64,000 nucleotides of DNA from Porpolomopsis calyptriformis (taxonomy: Eukaryota > Basidiomycota > Agaricomycetes > Agaricales > Hygrophoraceae), in contig OX621163.1 of NCBI GenBank assembly GCA_951640195.1, positions 3,472,001 to 3,536,000 of the forward strand. The letters are read 5' to 3'. Below, piece by piece: positions 21,907-31,986 of this stretch. The notes under the pieces are model-generated. The model made no database searches. It saw only the letters and a program-made list of their open reading frames with translations, and was not told the DNA's origin. Both the position numbers and the translations under genes were made by a program. Every line of letters begins with the position of its first letter. The stretch's first letter is position 1.

Positions 21907-24900
21907 TCCGGCCAAGTGCTAAAAGCCCGAGCACTTTGGCTGTGTCCCATGTATGTGTACCACCATCTATGAAAAGTTTTCGTTTTCTTGGCACACTTGA
22001 ACAGGGCAAAGGCGCTCTCGAATTCTATCTTTGGATCACGAGTGCCGACAATCTTCGACGAGTGGCTATCATAGCACTCATTGACTCTGGCGCCTCAGGG
22101 AATTTTATTGACGAAGCATTCGTTCGTCAAATGGAGATATCGACCTATCCGTTGGATGAGGTTGTACCGGTACGAAACGCTGATGGTTCCGAGAACCGAG
22201 GAGGTCCCATCACGCATGATACAGACCTGTTTATTGAGGCACCAGATCTATCCTTTCGAGAACGAATCCGGTTGGAGGTCACCAACTTAGGAAAAAAGCA
22301 ACAGGTCATCCTCGGCTTCCCATGGCTCTTGCGACACAACCCCACCATCAATTGGACAAAAGGCACCTTAACCTTTGCGTCTGGTGACACGCTGTTCAGT
22401 AGTATGCGAGTCGGAGTGTTGCCCCCACAGGAAGAACTCTACGTCTTCGATTCGAGTCTGAAACATGACTCCTTTATCCGTTTGGTCGGAGTTGACCACT
22501 CCCGACCAGTTTCCATCGAGGAGGATATCGAATCCTTTATTCCCAGTCGTTATCACAATTTCTGGCGTGTTTTTCATACCGCAGAATTCGACAAGCTTCC
22601 TCCTCGACGTCCTTTTGATCACGCGATCAACCTCTACCCGAACACCAAGTTTCAAGTCGGAAAACTCTATCCCCTTTCCCCCTATGAACAGGTGGAACTT
22701 AATAAGTTTATTGACGAAAATCTCAGAACAGGTCGGATACGTCCATCGAAATCACCACAAGCTGCTCCTTTCTTCTTTGCGAAAAAAGCTGAAGAGATCA
22801 ATGCTAAAGGTCTCAGTGCTGGTCTACGTCCCATCCAGGACTATCGCTACATCAACTCAAAAACCATTCCTGATCGTTACCCCCTTCCCCTTCTATCGGA
22901 AATCCTCCAAGTACCGAAGCTTGCTACCGCTTCACTCTTTACGGTCATCGATATTCGATGGGGATTTAACAACATACGACTCAAGGAAGGTGACGAATGG
23001 AAAGCAGCTTTCATCACCAATCGAGGACTCTTCGAGCCGACCGTTATGTTCTTTGGACTACGGAACTCCCCAGCATCTTTTCAACGAATGATAGACGTTC
23101 TCTTTAAGGCCGTTCTGGACTCTGGCTGTGTCCACATTTATATTGACGACATCCTCATTATGGGCGACACCCCCGAAGAAATCCGCCACTGGACTGACGA
23201 AACCCTTAAACTCATGGAGAAGAATCAACTGTCCGCCAAACCCGTCAAATGCCAAATGGAGAAGACCTCTGTTACATACCTTGGTACAATCATCAGTAAA
23301 GGTCAACTCGCTATTAATCCAAAAAAGGTAGACGCCATCATCAATTGGCCGACGCCCCAAAAACTGCGAGATCTCCAATCCTTCCTTGGCACCACCAACT
23401 TCTGGCGTCGTTACATCAAAAGTTTCTCCTCAGTCGTTCGTCCCCTCTGTGGCCTTTTACGAAAAGACCAACCTTGGGATTGGTCTCCCTTGTGTCATAA
23501 AGCCTTTGAACAACTCAAACATCTCGTCACCACAGCCCCTGTCCTTCTTACCCCGCGGCCAGACCTTCCTTACCTCTTGGAGACCGATGCCTCAGATTTC
23601 GGTATTGGCGCGGTCTTGTCTCAGAAACACGACAACGGTTGGCACCCCGTTGGCTTTTTCTCAAAGTCTCTACTCCCTGCCGAGTACAACTACCCTACCC
23701 ATGATCTGGAAATGCTTGCAATCGTCACTTCCCTCAAATATTGGCGTTATCTTTTAGAGGGCGCAAGGGATACTGTGTTAATAAAGACGGACAATTTAGC
23801 GCTCAAGTATTTTATGCAGAACAGATCCCTCTCCAGACGACAAGCACGTTGGATGGAATTCTTAGGTAGATTCGACTTCAAGATCGAGTATTCCCCTGGA
23901 GTCAAAAACAAAGCCGATGGACTCTCCCGCCGACCCAACCACCGTCATACAGAAAAAGAAGAATCAGAAGGCCAAGCCCTCCTCCCCCCCGAACGTTTCA
24001 TCAATGCTATCATTTCCATGTCCGAACCTTCCTTTATGTCAAGACTTCGCTTCCCCGACTTCAACGAAATCCCAGAGGACATTCGCATCAAGTTATCCGA
24101 TCCCTCTTCCGGCTACTCCTTCACTGACGGAATTGTGAGAGATGCAGGAGATCGTATTGTTGTGCCAGCAGACGTATTGCTACGCACAGAGATAATTCGA
24201 TTGACCCACTCCCTACCCCATGGAGGCCATCCCGGAATCGAGAAGACACGTGAGCTTGTGTTGCGGAACTACACCTGGAGTAGTGCTGCCCCTGACATCC
24301 GTGTATTCGTATCATCCTGTCCGACCTGCCAACAAGTCAAGCTTTATCCTTCGAAGCCTACAGGTCTCCTGGAACCTATTCCCCCTTCGTCTCGACCTTG
24401 GGAAGAAATCACCGCCGATCTAATCGTGGAACTCCCCCAATCATCTGGCTACGATGCTGTCTTAGTCGTTGTCGATCGCTTTACCAAACGCGCTCACTTT
24501 GTTCCGACGACATCAAATATTTCTGCAGAAGGAGTCGCAAAACTCTTCAGGGACAATGTATGGAAACACCACGGCTGGCCAAAGAAGATCATAACCGATC
24601 GAGGAACTCAGTTTGCTTCTAAATTTGCGAAAGCTCTCAATACTCATTTGGGAATCATCTCCGGTCTATCCACCGCTTATCATCCCCAAACTGATGGTCA
24701 AACGGAACGCACCAATCAAGAACTCGAACAATACCTTCGTTTATATACAAACTTTATGCAAGACGATTGGTCCAACTGGCTATCCCCAGCTGAATTCGCT
24801 TACAATAACCGACAGCACTCCTCGACGAAACACACTCCCTTTTACCTTGATACTGGCCAACATCCCTTCGTCCCATCTGTCCCTGTGGCCCCTACTTCCA

Positions 24901-25466
24901 ACCCCGCAGCAGATACCTTCCACGATCATCTCACAGAAGCCCGTGAAGAAGCCACAAAAGCTCTAGAAACAGCGGCCGAAACCATGAAACGCTTCGCAGA
25001 TCGTAAACGGAAAGATACCCAACTCCAAATAGGTCAATTTGTTTATCTTGATACTCGTAACTTAAAAACAGGTCGTCCAACCCTCAAACTTGATGTCCGA
25101 CGCACTGGACCGTTCAAAGTTCTAGAGAAAATCGGAAAAGTCTCTTATCGCCTGGCCCTCCCCTTATCATGGAAAATACACGACGTCTTTCACGTTTCAC
25201 TCCTGAGACCCGCTAACATTAACTCCGATCTCCACCCAGAGGAAGTAGATGATAATCTCCGTCCACCTCCGGATGTCATTCAAGAGAAAGAAGAATATGA
25301 GGTCGAACAAATTCTCCAACATCACGGGTCCACCCGACGTCGTACGTATTTGGTCAAATGGGTCGGCTATCCCATTGAAGAAGCAACCTGGGAACCGAAG
25401 AAGAACCTCCTCCATGCGAAAGAACGAATTCTAGAATACGAACAATCAATTCAAACGGCGACCTGA
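21897..25466 (+). CDS. pol: E2 pol polyprotein
   Basis: Open in the -1 frame from the slip site to TGA at 25464-25466; about 1190 residues. Protease IALIDSGASGNFIDEAFV (about 22072-22125); RT with RPIQDYRYINSKTIPDRYPL, TVIDIRWGFNNIRLKEGDEW and catalytic YIDDIL (about 23143); RNase H LETDASDFGIGAVLS and HDLEMLAIV; integrase HHCC finger (HSLPHGGHPG, CPTCQQ), D,D,E core (ADLIVELP, TDRGTQFASK, STAYHPQTDGQTERTNQE); GPF module RRTGPFKVLEKIGK; C-terminal chromodomain YLVKWVGYPIEEATWEPKKN. A chromodomain at the integrase tail marks chromoviruses and directs insertion to marked chromatin. All catalytic motifs seem present. Confidence 0.96.
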   Translation, partial: GFLVRPSAKSPSTLAVSHVCVPPSMKSFRFLGTLEQGKGALEFYLWITSADNLRRVAIIALIDSGASGNFIDEAFVRQMEISTYPLDEVVPVRNADGSENRGGPITHDTDLFIEAPDLSFRERIRLEVTNLGKKQQVILGFPWLLRHNPTINWTKGTLTFASGDTLFSSMRVGVLPPQEELYVFDSSLKHDSFIRLVGVDHSRPVSIEEDIESFIPSRYHNFWRVFHTAEFDKLPPRRPFDHAINLYPNTKFQVGKLYPLSPYEQVELNKFIDENLRTGRIRPSKSPQAAPFFFAKKAEEINAKGLSAGLRPIQDYRYINSKTIPDRYPLPLLSEILQVPKLATASLFTVIDIRWGFNNIRLKEGDEWKAAFITNRGLFEPTVMFFGLRNSPASFQRMIDVLFKAVLDSGCVHIYIDDILIMGDTPEEIRHWTDETLKLMEKNQLSAKPVKCQMEKTSVTYLGTIISKGQLAINPKKVDAIINWPTPQKLRDLQSFLGTTNFWRRYIKSFSSVVRPLCGLLRKDQPWDWSPLCHKAFEQLKHLVTTAPVLLTPRPDLPYLLETDASDFGIGAVLSQKHDNGWHPVGFFSKSLLPAEYNYPTHDLEMLAIVTSLKYWRYLLEGARDTVLIKTDNLALKYFMQNRSLSRRQARWMEFLGRFDFKIEYSPGVKNKADGLSRRPNHRHTEKEESEGQALLPPERFINAIISMSEPSFMSRLRFPDFNEIPEDIRIKLSDPSSGYSFTDGIVRDAGDRIVVPADVLLRTEIIRLTHSLPHGGHPGIEKTRELVLRNYTWSSAAPDIRVFVSSCPTCQQVKLYPSKPTGLLEPIPPSSRPWEEITADLIVELPQSSGYDAVLVVVDRFTKRAHFVPTTSNISAEGVAKLFRDNVWKHHGWPKKIITDRGTQFASKFAKALNTHLGIISGLSTAYHPQTDGQTERTNQELEQYLRLYTNFMQDDWSNWLSPAEFAYNNRQHSSTKHTPFYLDTGQHPFVPSVPVAPTSNPAADTFHDHLTEAREEATKALETAAETMKRFADRKRKDTQLQIGQFVYLDTRNLKTGRPTLKLDVRRTGPFKVLEKIGKVSYRLALPLSWKIHDVFHVSLLRPANINSDLHPEEVDDNLRPPPDVIQEKEEYEVEQILQHHGSTRRRTYLVKWVGYPIEEATWEPKKNLLHAKERILEYEQSIQTAT

Positions 25467-25517
25467 TCACTCTTTCACGGTATCAACTCCCCTCGTTTAT
25501 ATTTTCACTTTTGTCAC

Positions 25518-25950
25518 TGTTATAAACTGGTTGCCGGTGAGATGGTTTTACTTCGGAGAGCTCTGTCCCTAGACGATGATGATATCTCGAGTCCTAGTTA
25601 TTGGGGTTGCTAACGAGGAATCAGACTTAAGGTCTGACCACGACTAACTAGGGGTTTATATACTGACTACGCTACTGCGGATGAGTCAGTGTAAACACGG
25701 GGAATACATGAGGAATACATGCGACGAGTAAAGATAGGCATGATAAGAGACTCGGAGCATGTGAAAAGGTGAAACAGCATGTGAAGAAGTGAAACATAAT
25801 CGTCGGAAATGAAATGGGTCTTATCTAGGATATATGAAAATGATAAGGAATCGTGGGGAATCCCTGGGGAATCCCAAGTAGAGATAGGACCTGTCCGACT
25901 AAGCACTGATGACTAACATAGAGAGAAAATGAAAATTTACGTCCGTGACA
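25518..25950 (-). repeat. E3 3' LTR
   Basis: 433 bp; sense start TGTCACGG, end ATAACA. Contains a duplicated tggggaatccc unit, also found in the E1 LTR. Confidence 0.96.
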
Positions 25951-25967
25951 TACACCTCGTTTTTCGG

Positions 25968-25986
25968 GAAATTCGACCCGAATTTC
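25968..25986 (-). promoter_or_regulatory. E3 conserved stem-loop before the polypurine tract
   Basis: Sense GAAATTC-GGGTC-GAATTTC, 17 nt before the 3' LTR, overlapping the ORF3 stop. Arms match E1; the loop differs by two bases. Confidence 0.62.
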
Positions 25987-26722
25987 AAACCTGGATGATG
26001 TCGGTCGTTTCGTCCTCTGGGCCCTGAGTCTGGATTTCCTCCTCAGTGGGGGCCTCGATGACCACTGGGAGGGAAGCGATGGGGACTATCTCCGAAGCCG
26101 CTTCGACGGGGGAAGGGGCTCGGACTGTTTTGATGTCGTCGTCGTCCGGATATTCCAAGTCGAGGTTGATAGGATACTCGACTGACGCACCGTATTCGAT
26201 AATGGTTTCCGTCGTCGCAAGGTCTTGTTGAGCGCGAAGGAAATCTTCTCGAGAGAGTCGTTCAGCTCGACGACTCTCTTCTACGAGCTTGACGATGATG
26301 GCGCGGGTGGTGACGTCGTAACAGTCGACCCATGTCCGCTTCTTCTGTCGTTGGAGCTCCCAGACTTTGAGCTCACTTTCGTCCCATCGGTTCTTCCAAT
26401 ATAGGGCGCTCTTCTCCGATGCTTTGAGTTCGGCTTTCAAAACGTCGCGTTCTTGACGGAGTTCTCGGTTCCAACTACTGACGCTGTTGCTGTGAACCGT
26501 AAGGCGCGAGATGGTAACGGCGGGGTCTTCAGGAGGAGGGGTCTGAGTAGGATATTCACTGAAGAAGTCCTCTGCGCGTGCGCGACCTTGTCGACGTAGT
26601 TGTCGAGCGGAGGAGGAAGAAGTGGAGGGACCGGGGGTAGGGGAACGGATGGCGGCGGACGAAGGGATTCGTCCAGCGCGTCTGATGGCAACTTGAGGAG
26701 AGGGAGATCGAGTGGCGGGCAT
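25985..26722 (-). CDS. E3 third ORF (env position), unrecognised
   Basis: 245 residues. Start MPATRSPSPQVAIRRAGRIP; Ser/Pro/Arg-rich N-terminus; conserved FFSEYPTQTPPPEDPAVTIS; coiled coil (RELRQERDVLKAELKASEKS, YWKNRWDESELKVWELQRQK); TWVDCYDVTTRAIIVKLVEE; and a long acidic Pro/Ser tail ending TTDIIQV. The stop codon overlaps the stem-loop. Intact here and disrupted by one stop in E1, so it was coding in the common ancestor. No signal peptide, membrane span or known domain is seen. Possible roles (RNA-binding, particle or targeting accessory protein) are speculation. Confidence 0.8.
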   Translation of the reverse strand: MPATRSPSPQVAIRRAGRIPSSAAIRSPTPGPSTSSSSARQLRRQGRARAEDFFSEYPTQTPPPEDPAVTISRLTVHSNSVSSWNRELRQERDVLKAELKASEKSALYWKNRWDESELKVWELQRQKKRTWVDCYDVTTRAIIVKLVEESRRAERLSREDFLRAQQDLATTETIIEYGASVEYPINLDLEYPDDDDIKTVRAPSPVEAASEIVPIASLPVVIEAPTEEEIQTQGPEDETTDIIQV

Positions 26723-26887
26723 TGTGAATGATGGTTTAACGACGCTAGGAACAAGAGTACTGAGTAAGTTCGCCGAAAGTGGGGAATGACTGGATGGAAT
26801 CGTATCAACGATTCTGAGTTCTTATAAGTGCCAACTTGACCTAAAAATAGAATTCAAAAATGGACAGCCGGAATGATGACAAACGAA

Positions 26888-29800
26888 TCAAGTCGCCGTT
26901 TGAATTGAATCTTCGTAAGTCTTCACAATTTCCTTGGCGTGTCGTAAGACGTTCGATCGTTCTTCCCAAGTAGCTTCTTCGATCGGATAACCTTTCCATT
27001 TGACCAAATATTTCCGTCGGCGTTGAACTCCGGAGTACTGAAGAATAGATTCAACTTCGTATTCTTCTTCGTTCTCGATCAGATCTGGTGGAGGTCGAGA
27101 TGTATCAGTAATATCAGGGTGGAGCAACTTATCTTCGACGTTTGGTCTCAGGAGTGATACGTGAAAGACTGGATGGAGTTTCCAAGTTCCGGGGATATCG
27201 ATAAGGTACGCAAGATCCGATACTTGTTTCAGAATCTTGAACGGTCCAGTTCTTCGGTTATCTAGCTTCTTGGTGGGTCGAGTCGTCTTGATGTTCTTGG
27301 TATCTAACCAAACCAATTCTCCGACTTTGAAGGAGGGAGAGAGTTTCCGTTTTCGATCAGCGTATTTCTTCATCGATTCCGCAGCGTGCGATAGTGATTC
27401 GCCAGCGCTCTTCTGAGCACGCGTGAGACGTTCATGAAAGGTGTTTGCTGCGGGAACGTTACTCGGGGATTCGATTGTGATCGGCAAATGAGGGTGACGG
27501 CCATATTCCAAATAGAAGGGTGATTGTGACGTGGAAGAGTGTTGTCGGTTGTTGTAAGCGAATTCGGCAGAAGCCAGCCATTCGGACCAATCGTCTTGCA
27601 TAAAGTTGGTATAGAACCGTAGGTAGACCTCGAGTTCTTGATTCGTTCGCTCGGTCTGACCATCGGTCTCGGGATGATAAGCAGTGGACAGTCCAGAAAT
27701 GGTTCCTAAGAGTTTATTGAGGGCTTCAGTGAATTTTGATGCGAACTGAACTCCACGATCGGAAATGATCTTCTTCGGCCATCCGTGATGTTTCCAGATG
27801 TGATCACGGAAAAGTCGGGCAGCACCTTCTGATGAGAGATTGGAAGTCGTCGGAATAAAGTGGACACGTTTTGTGAAGCGATCGACGACTACCATCACAG
27901 CGTCGTATCCAAGCGAGTCAGGTAGCTGAACGATAAGATCGACGGTAATCTCAGTCCATGGTTCGGTAGCGGGGGGTATAGGTTGTAGGAGTCCTGTCGG
28001 TTTCGAAGGATAGTTCTTGTTCTGTTGACAAGCGGGACAGGATCGTACGTAATTGATAACGTCTTGAGAGACGCCATCCCAAACAAAGTTTCGGAGCACC
28101 AGCTCCTTCGTCTTCTCAATGCCAGGGTGTCCAGCATGGGGGTAGGCGTGGGACAGTCGTATTATGTTTGTGCGCAAAGATACTTCCTCCGGCACCACAA
28201 TTCGACCTTCAACATCGCGAACCAACCCATCGACTTGGTCCCAAAACAATGAGGCATCCTCGATTTTCTGTGAGATCTTGTGCGGTATTGGCAACTTGAA
28301 GCGTAATCTTGCGAAAAAGTCCGGTTCTGAAAGTTTGATGATCGAATTGATCCAATGTTCATCTGCGATTAAAGCCTCATCTTCCACCTCGCCTTTACCC
28401 TCGTCGAAATAATCCGGGCGCCTGGATAACCCATCGGCCTTGTTCTTTCTCCCTGGGACGTACTCGATCTTATACTCGTATCTCGACAGGATTTCTGACC
28501 AACGAGCATGTCGTCCAAACAATACGCGAGCAGTACTGAAATATTTGAGAGCGAGGCTGTCGGTACGGATTAGAAGGTCGTGTCGCGATCCTTCCAAAAG
28601 ATGTCGCCATGCTTTAAGACAGTCTATTATCGCTAAGAGCTCGGCGTCGTGAGTCGGATATTTCTTTTCAGCGGGAGTTAAAGATCTTGAGTGAAAGCCT
28701 ACAGGTTTCCATTCGTTTTCGTGCAACTGAGACAGTATACCTCCTAAGGCAAAACCAGAGGCGTCCGTCTCCAAGCAGTACGGCAGGTCTTGGTTCGGTA
28801 CTTCGAGGACAGGGGCATTCGTGAGGGAGTGTTTTAACTGATCAAAGGCGTGTTGTCGCTTGGGGGTCCATTCCCATATAGTATCTTTGCGGAGTAATTC
28901 GTTAAGTGGTTGGGCGGTCTTTGAGAAGTCCTTGATGTATTTTCTCCAGAAATTCGCACTTCCGAGAAAGGATTGAAGATGTTTAACGGTTCGAGGTTCG
29001 GGCCACTCAGCTATGGCTTTGACCTTCTTGGGATTGGTTCCAATATGACCTTTCGTTAAGGTCATTCCCAGATAGATCACCTCTTCTTTCTCGAATTGAC
29101 ATTTGACAGGTTTGCAGGAGAGTTTGTTCTTCTTCATGACATCGAGGGTTTTGAACGTCCAGTAACGCAATTCTTCTAGATCATCTCCGCAGATGAGAAC
29201 GTCATCGATATAGATGAAAACACAACCTGATTTTAACACTTCGGCAAATCGCGTATCGATCATCCGTTGGAACGTAGCTGGAGAGTTCCGTAGACCAAAA
29301 AACATCACTCTTGGAACATAGAGTCCCTTGACCGTATTGAAAGCGGCTTTCCATTCGTCGCCTTCCTTGATTCGAATGTTATTGAATCCCCATCGGATAT
29401 CCACAACTGTGAACAGCGCAGCAGATCGTAATTTAGGCTGTTGGACGATTTGATGGAGGAGTGGTAAGGGGTATCGATCAGGAACGGTAAAGTGGTTCAA
29501 GTAACGGTAGTCTTCGATTGGTCTGTATCCAGCGTCTTGTCCTTTCGCGTTGATTTCTTCGGCTTTCTTGCTCAGGAAGAAGGGAGCGGCTTGAGGTGAG
29601 GTTCCTTTGAATATTCGTCCAGTGGCCACGTTTTCTTCCAAAAACTTCTCTAGAAAGTCTATCTCTCGAGGGGACATTGGATAAGTCTTGTCATTCTGAG
29701 GCACGAAGTCGTCCTTGAGGTCGATGACGTGATCAAATTCAGAATGAGGTGGAAGGCAATCGAAGGACTCCTTGGCAAAGACACTAGCATAGTCTTTCCA

Positions 29801-30424
29801 ATAGACCTCCGGTACAAATTTTCGCATATCTTCCTCCACCGTGCTGGCTCTAGACTCGTCCGATTTTGAAATACTTGCCAGCGAGACCGATTCTACCACA
29901 GAGGACTCTGCTTCGCCGCTACAATACCGACGGGAGATCTCTTTGCCTCCGAGAGCCAGTGTTGAACTCTCCCAGTCGATACTAGGGTTTTGAGCTCTGA
30001 GCCAAGGGTAGCCGAGGATTATATCAAACTTGGATCCGAGGTCGGTCACTTCCAAACGGATCCTTTCAGTGTGTCCACCTGGAGCTTCTATCCAGACATC
30101 TGTGTCAAAAACGATCGGGCCTCCTCGGTTCTCTGACCCATCGGCATTCCGTACGGGGATTGGGGTTTCCAAATCCTGAAGAGTAAACTCGTGACGAGTT
30201 GCGAAGTTCTCGTCCATAAAATTCCCAGAAGCTCCACTATCAATAAGACACGTGGCGGGGACACGTCGGCCACTGTCTGAAGTCTTGATCCAAACGTCCA
30301 TCGTAAGTCCTGAATCGCCCTTTTCGATAGTACCAAGAGTTCGAAATGAATTGCAAGAAATGGTGGTACATCGAGTGGTATGGTTCGCAACGTGGGCCTT
30401 ATCGTCCGAACCTTTTAAAAACCC
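26888..30424 (-). CDS. pol: E3 pol polyprotein
   Basis: Open from the slip site (GFLKGSDDK) to the stop at 26888; about 1178 residues. Protease TCLIDSGASGNFMDENFA; RT RPIEDYRYLNHFTVPDRYPL, TVVDIRWGFNNIRIKEGDEW and YIDDVLICGD (about 29205); RNase H LETDASGFALGGILSQ and THDAELLAIIDC; integrase HAYPHAGHPG, CPACQQNK, VDLIVQLPDS, SDRGVQFASKF, STAYHPETDGQTERTNQELE; GPF module RRTGPFKILKQVSD; chromodomain YLVKWKGYPIEEATWEER; end KTYEDSIQTAT, shared with E1 and E2. All catalytic aspartates and the DDE glutamate are present. Confidence 0.96.
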   Translation of the reverse strand, partial: GFLKGSDDKAHVANHTTRCTTISCNSFRTLGTIEKGDSGLTMDVWIKTSDSGRRVPATCLIDSGASGNFMDENFATRHEFTLQDLETPIPVRNADGSENRGGPIVFDTDVWIEAPGGHTERIRLEVTDLGSKFDIILGYPWLRAQNPSIDWESSTLALGGKEISRRYCSGEAESSVVESVSLASISKSDESRASTVEEDMRKFVPEVYWKDYASVFAKESFDCLPPHSEFDHVIDLKDDFVPQNDKTYPMSPREIDFLEKFLEENVATGRIFKGTSPQAAPFFLSKKAEEINAKGQDAGYRPIEDYRYLNHFTVPDRYPLPLLHQIVQQPKLRSAALFTVVDIRWGFNNIRIKEGDEWKAAFNTVKGLYVPRVMFFGLRNSPATFQRMIDTRFAEVLKSGCVFIYIDDVLICGDDLEELRYWTFKTLDVMKKNKLSCKPVKCQFEKEEVIYLGMTLTKGHIGTNPKKVKAIAEWPEPRTVKHLQSFLGSANFWRKYIKDFSKTAQPLNELLRKDTIWEWTPKRQHAFDQLKHSLTNAPVLEVPNQDLPYCLETDASGFALGGILSQLHENEWKPVGFHSRSLTPAEKKYPTHDAELLAIIDCLKAWRHLLEGSRHDLLIRTDSLALKYFSTARVLFGRHARWSEILSRYEYKIEYVPGRKNKADGLSRRPDYFDEGKGEVEDEALIADEHWINSIIKLSEPDFFARLRFKLPIPHKISQKIEDASLFWDQVDGLVRDVEGRIVVPEEVSLRTNIIRLSHAYPHAGHPGIEKTKELVLRNFVWDGVSQDVINYVRSCPACQQNKNYPSKPTGLLQPIPPATEPWTEITVDLIVQLPDSLGYDAVMVVVDRFTKRVHFIPTTSNLSSEGAARLFRDHIWKHHGWPKKIISDRGVQFASKFTEALNKLLGTISGLSTAYHPETDGQTERTNQELEVYLRFYTNFMQDDWSEWLASAEFAYNNRQHSSTSQSPFYLEYGRHPHLPITIESPSNVPAANTFHERLTRAQKSAGESLSHAAESMKKYADRKRKLSPSFKVGELVWLDTKNIKTTRPTKKLDNRRTGPFKILKQVSDLAYLIDIPGTWKLHPVFHVSLLRPNVEDKLLHPDITDTSRPPPDLIENEEEYEVESILQYSGVQRRRKYLVKWKGYPIEEATWEERSNVLRHAKEIVKTYEDSIQTAT

Positions 30425-31806
30425 TGGGCTCTCAAATCCGCTGCTAACCTCTCCTTCCGATCATTCGACCAATTGCGTATACCAACCTTCGCCATGTCCG
30501 ACGGAGTCTCGCTCGCTGCCAATGTAGCGGGCGAGTTGACGTTCTTCACGTGGGACTCAGCGGTAACGACACGTATGTCTCTGCCTCGTCCTCGTCCTCG
30601 TCCTCTATAGCCTCCTCTGCCTCGAAAGTATCCTCCTCGACGTGAGGAAGAGGTATCGGGTAGATTCTTCGCATCACCGGCGTTTCGATTTGGGCAGGCA
30701 TTTGCGAAGTGGCCAGATTGGCCGCAGGAGTAACAATTCCCATATGGGATCGTACGGGCAGAAGAGGAAGGTTCCTCTCTCTTGATGGTGGGGGCTGCTG
30801 TCGTTGAACGGGTCGTCGTTGCAGCCACATACGATCCTCGTGCAGGAAAGGGGTTGGAGTATTGGGGTCGGGACGTGGAGGACTGTTTCTGTGAGGCGAG
30901 AATGTCCTTTTGATGTTGATAACGTGTTGTGGCGTCCTTCCACTCTTGAAGTGTGGCAGGGACGGCGGGGAGTCGGTAAACGTATTCTATGAACTCGGAG
31001 TCGAGTCCAGCTTGGTAGAGATCGATGAGGGCGGCGTCGTTGAAACCGGTATCGACCTGTAAAGCGCCGAAGCGCAGGTTATAGTCTTCTATCTTCTTCT
31101 TTCCTTGGCGGAGGTTCTTGATGTCGTTACGAGCACGGGACTGTCTGTCGATTCCTTCGAACGTTGAGCGGAATCGAACTACGAAGGCGGCCCAGGTAGC
31201 TGTCGGGCCAGTCCAGTTGACGGTCCTCATGTCGTTGGTCTCTTTCTCCGACCAAGTTTGGGCCATCATGCCCTTCATGAAGGAAAGGGCAAAGGGGATC
31301 TTGTGTTCGTCGCGATATGGCTTCCCCATGAAATACAATTCGCAGCTGTTGATAAATTTGTCGACGTCCTGTTGTCGACCAGTGAACTCGTCTGGCTTTG
31401 CCATCTTTATCTCGATGGTGGGGGGAGCGGCAGGGGGTTGAGGTTGGGGTGCCGGTGGGGGCTGAGCCTGAGCCTGAGCGGCGAGTTGTTGATGGAGATC
31501 CTGGATCTCCGCCGCTTGGTTCGCATTCGAGGTCTGCAAATTGGCCATCTCCCTCCGCAAGTCATTCATAACTGCGAGGATTTCGTTAAGGTTGGGAACA
31601 GGGGGATTAGCGCGAGAACCCATTGGATCTGGTGATGGTGATGGTGAAGGTGTTGTTAAAGGTGAAGACGGTCGAGTCGGTTGTTGATACGGGAAGGGTT
31701 GATACCTAACAGTAGGGGGAGTGATGGGACGTTGTGACTGAGCGGCGGCGAGTAAGCGAGTTGTTTCGCTTCGAGTCCTTCCTAGAGCGTGTGCGATACT
31801 CGGCAA
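30415..31806 (-). CDS. gag: E3 gag
   Basis: 463 residues. Pro/Ser-rich N-terminus, a coiled-coil and Gln-rich stretch (NLNEILAVMNDLRREMANLQ), capsid domain (KMAKPDEFTGRQQDVDKFIN; KIEDYNLRFGALQVDTGFND; LYQAGLDSEFIEYVYRLP), CCHC knuckle CYSCGQSGHFANAC (about residue 365), and an RG-rich tail (RGGYFRGRGGYRGRGRGRG). It ends LRAQGF with TAA at 30415-30417. No internal stop. E1 gag is its closest relative here. Confidence 0.95.
   Translation of the reverse strand: MPSIAHALGRTRSETTRLLAAAQSQRPITPPTVRYQPFPYQQPTRPSSPLTTPSPSPSPDPMGSRANPPVPNLNEILAVMNDLRREMANLQTSNANQAAEIQDLHQQLAAQAQAQPPPAPQPQPPAAPPTIEIKMAKPDEFTGRQQDVDKFINSCELYFMGKPYRDEHKIPFALSFMKGMMAQTWSEKETNDMRTVNWTGPTATWAAFVVRFRSTFEGIDRQSRARNDIKNLRQGKKKIEDYNLRFGALQVDTGFNDAALIDLYQAGLDSEFIEYVYRLPAVPATLQEWKDATTRYQHQKDILASQKQSSTSRPQYSNPFPARGSYVAATTTRSTTAAPTIKREEPSSSARTIPYGNCYSCGQSGHFANACPNRNAGDAKNLPDTSSSRRGGYFRGRGGYRGRGRGRGRDIRVVTAESHVKNVNSPATLAASETPSDMAKVGIRNWSNDRKERLAADLRAQGF
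30418..30424 (-). promoter_or_regulatory. E3 gag-pol -1 frameshift heptamer GGGTTTT
   Basis: Sense gag frame GGT TTT TAA; pol frame GGG TTT TTA AAA. This canonical slippery heptamer directly precedes the gag stop. The -1 frame then stays open into the protease domain. Confidence 0.78.
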
Positions 31807-31974
31807 TGGAGAAGCTTGACTAGCTTCTTCGTTTGGGTCTGGGAAGATCCGGGTCTGTGAGTAAAGCGATTGAGAAAGAGGATTATTCTGCTCAGAGGAA
31901 TCGTAGAAGTTTTCGTCGTCGTCGTCCAGTGTTAAAGCGAGGGTGGATCAAGTAAGGGGGAGAGAGCAAGAAGG

Positions 31975-31985
31975 AAGTCTGATTC
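31975..31985 (-). promoter_or_regulatory. E3 self-complementary primer-binding stretch
   Basis: Sense GAATCAGACTT, one nucleotide beyond the 5' LTR. It is a perfect 11-nt complement of the LTR stretch at plus-strand 32087-32097. Confidence 0.72.
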
Positions 31986-31986
31986 T

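Noticed and set aside
25985..26722. Envelope protein (errantivirus-like) in the env position
   Set aside because: No signal peptide, membrane-spanning segment or furin-type site is visible; the protein is a soluble coiled-coil type.
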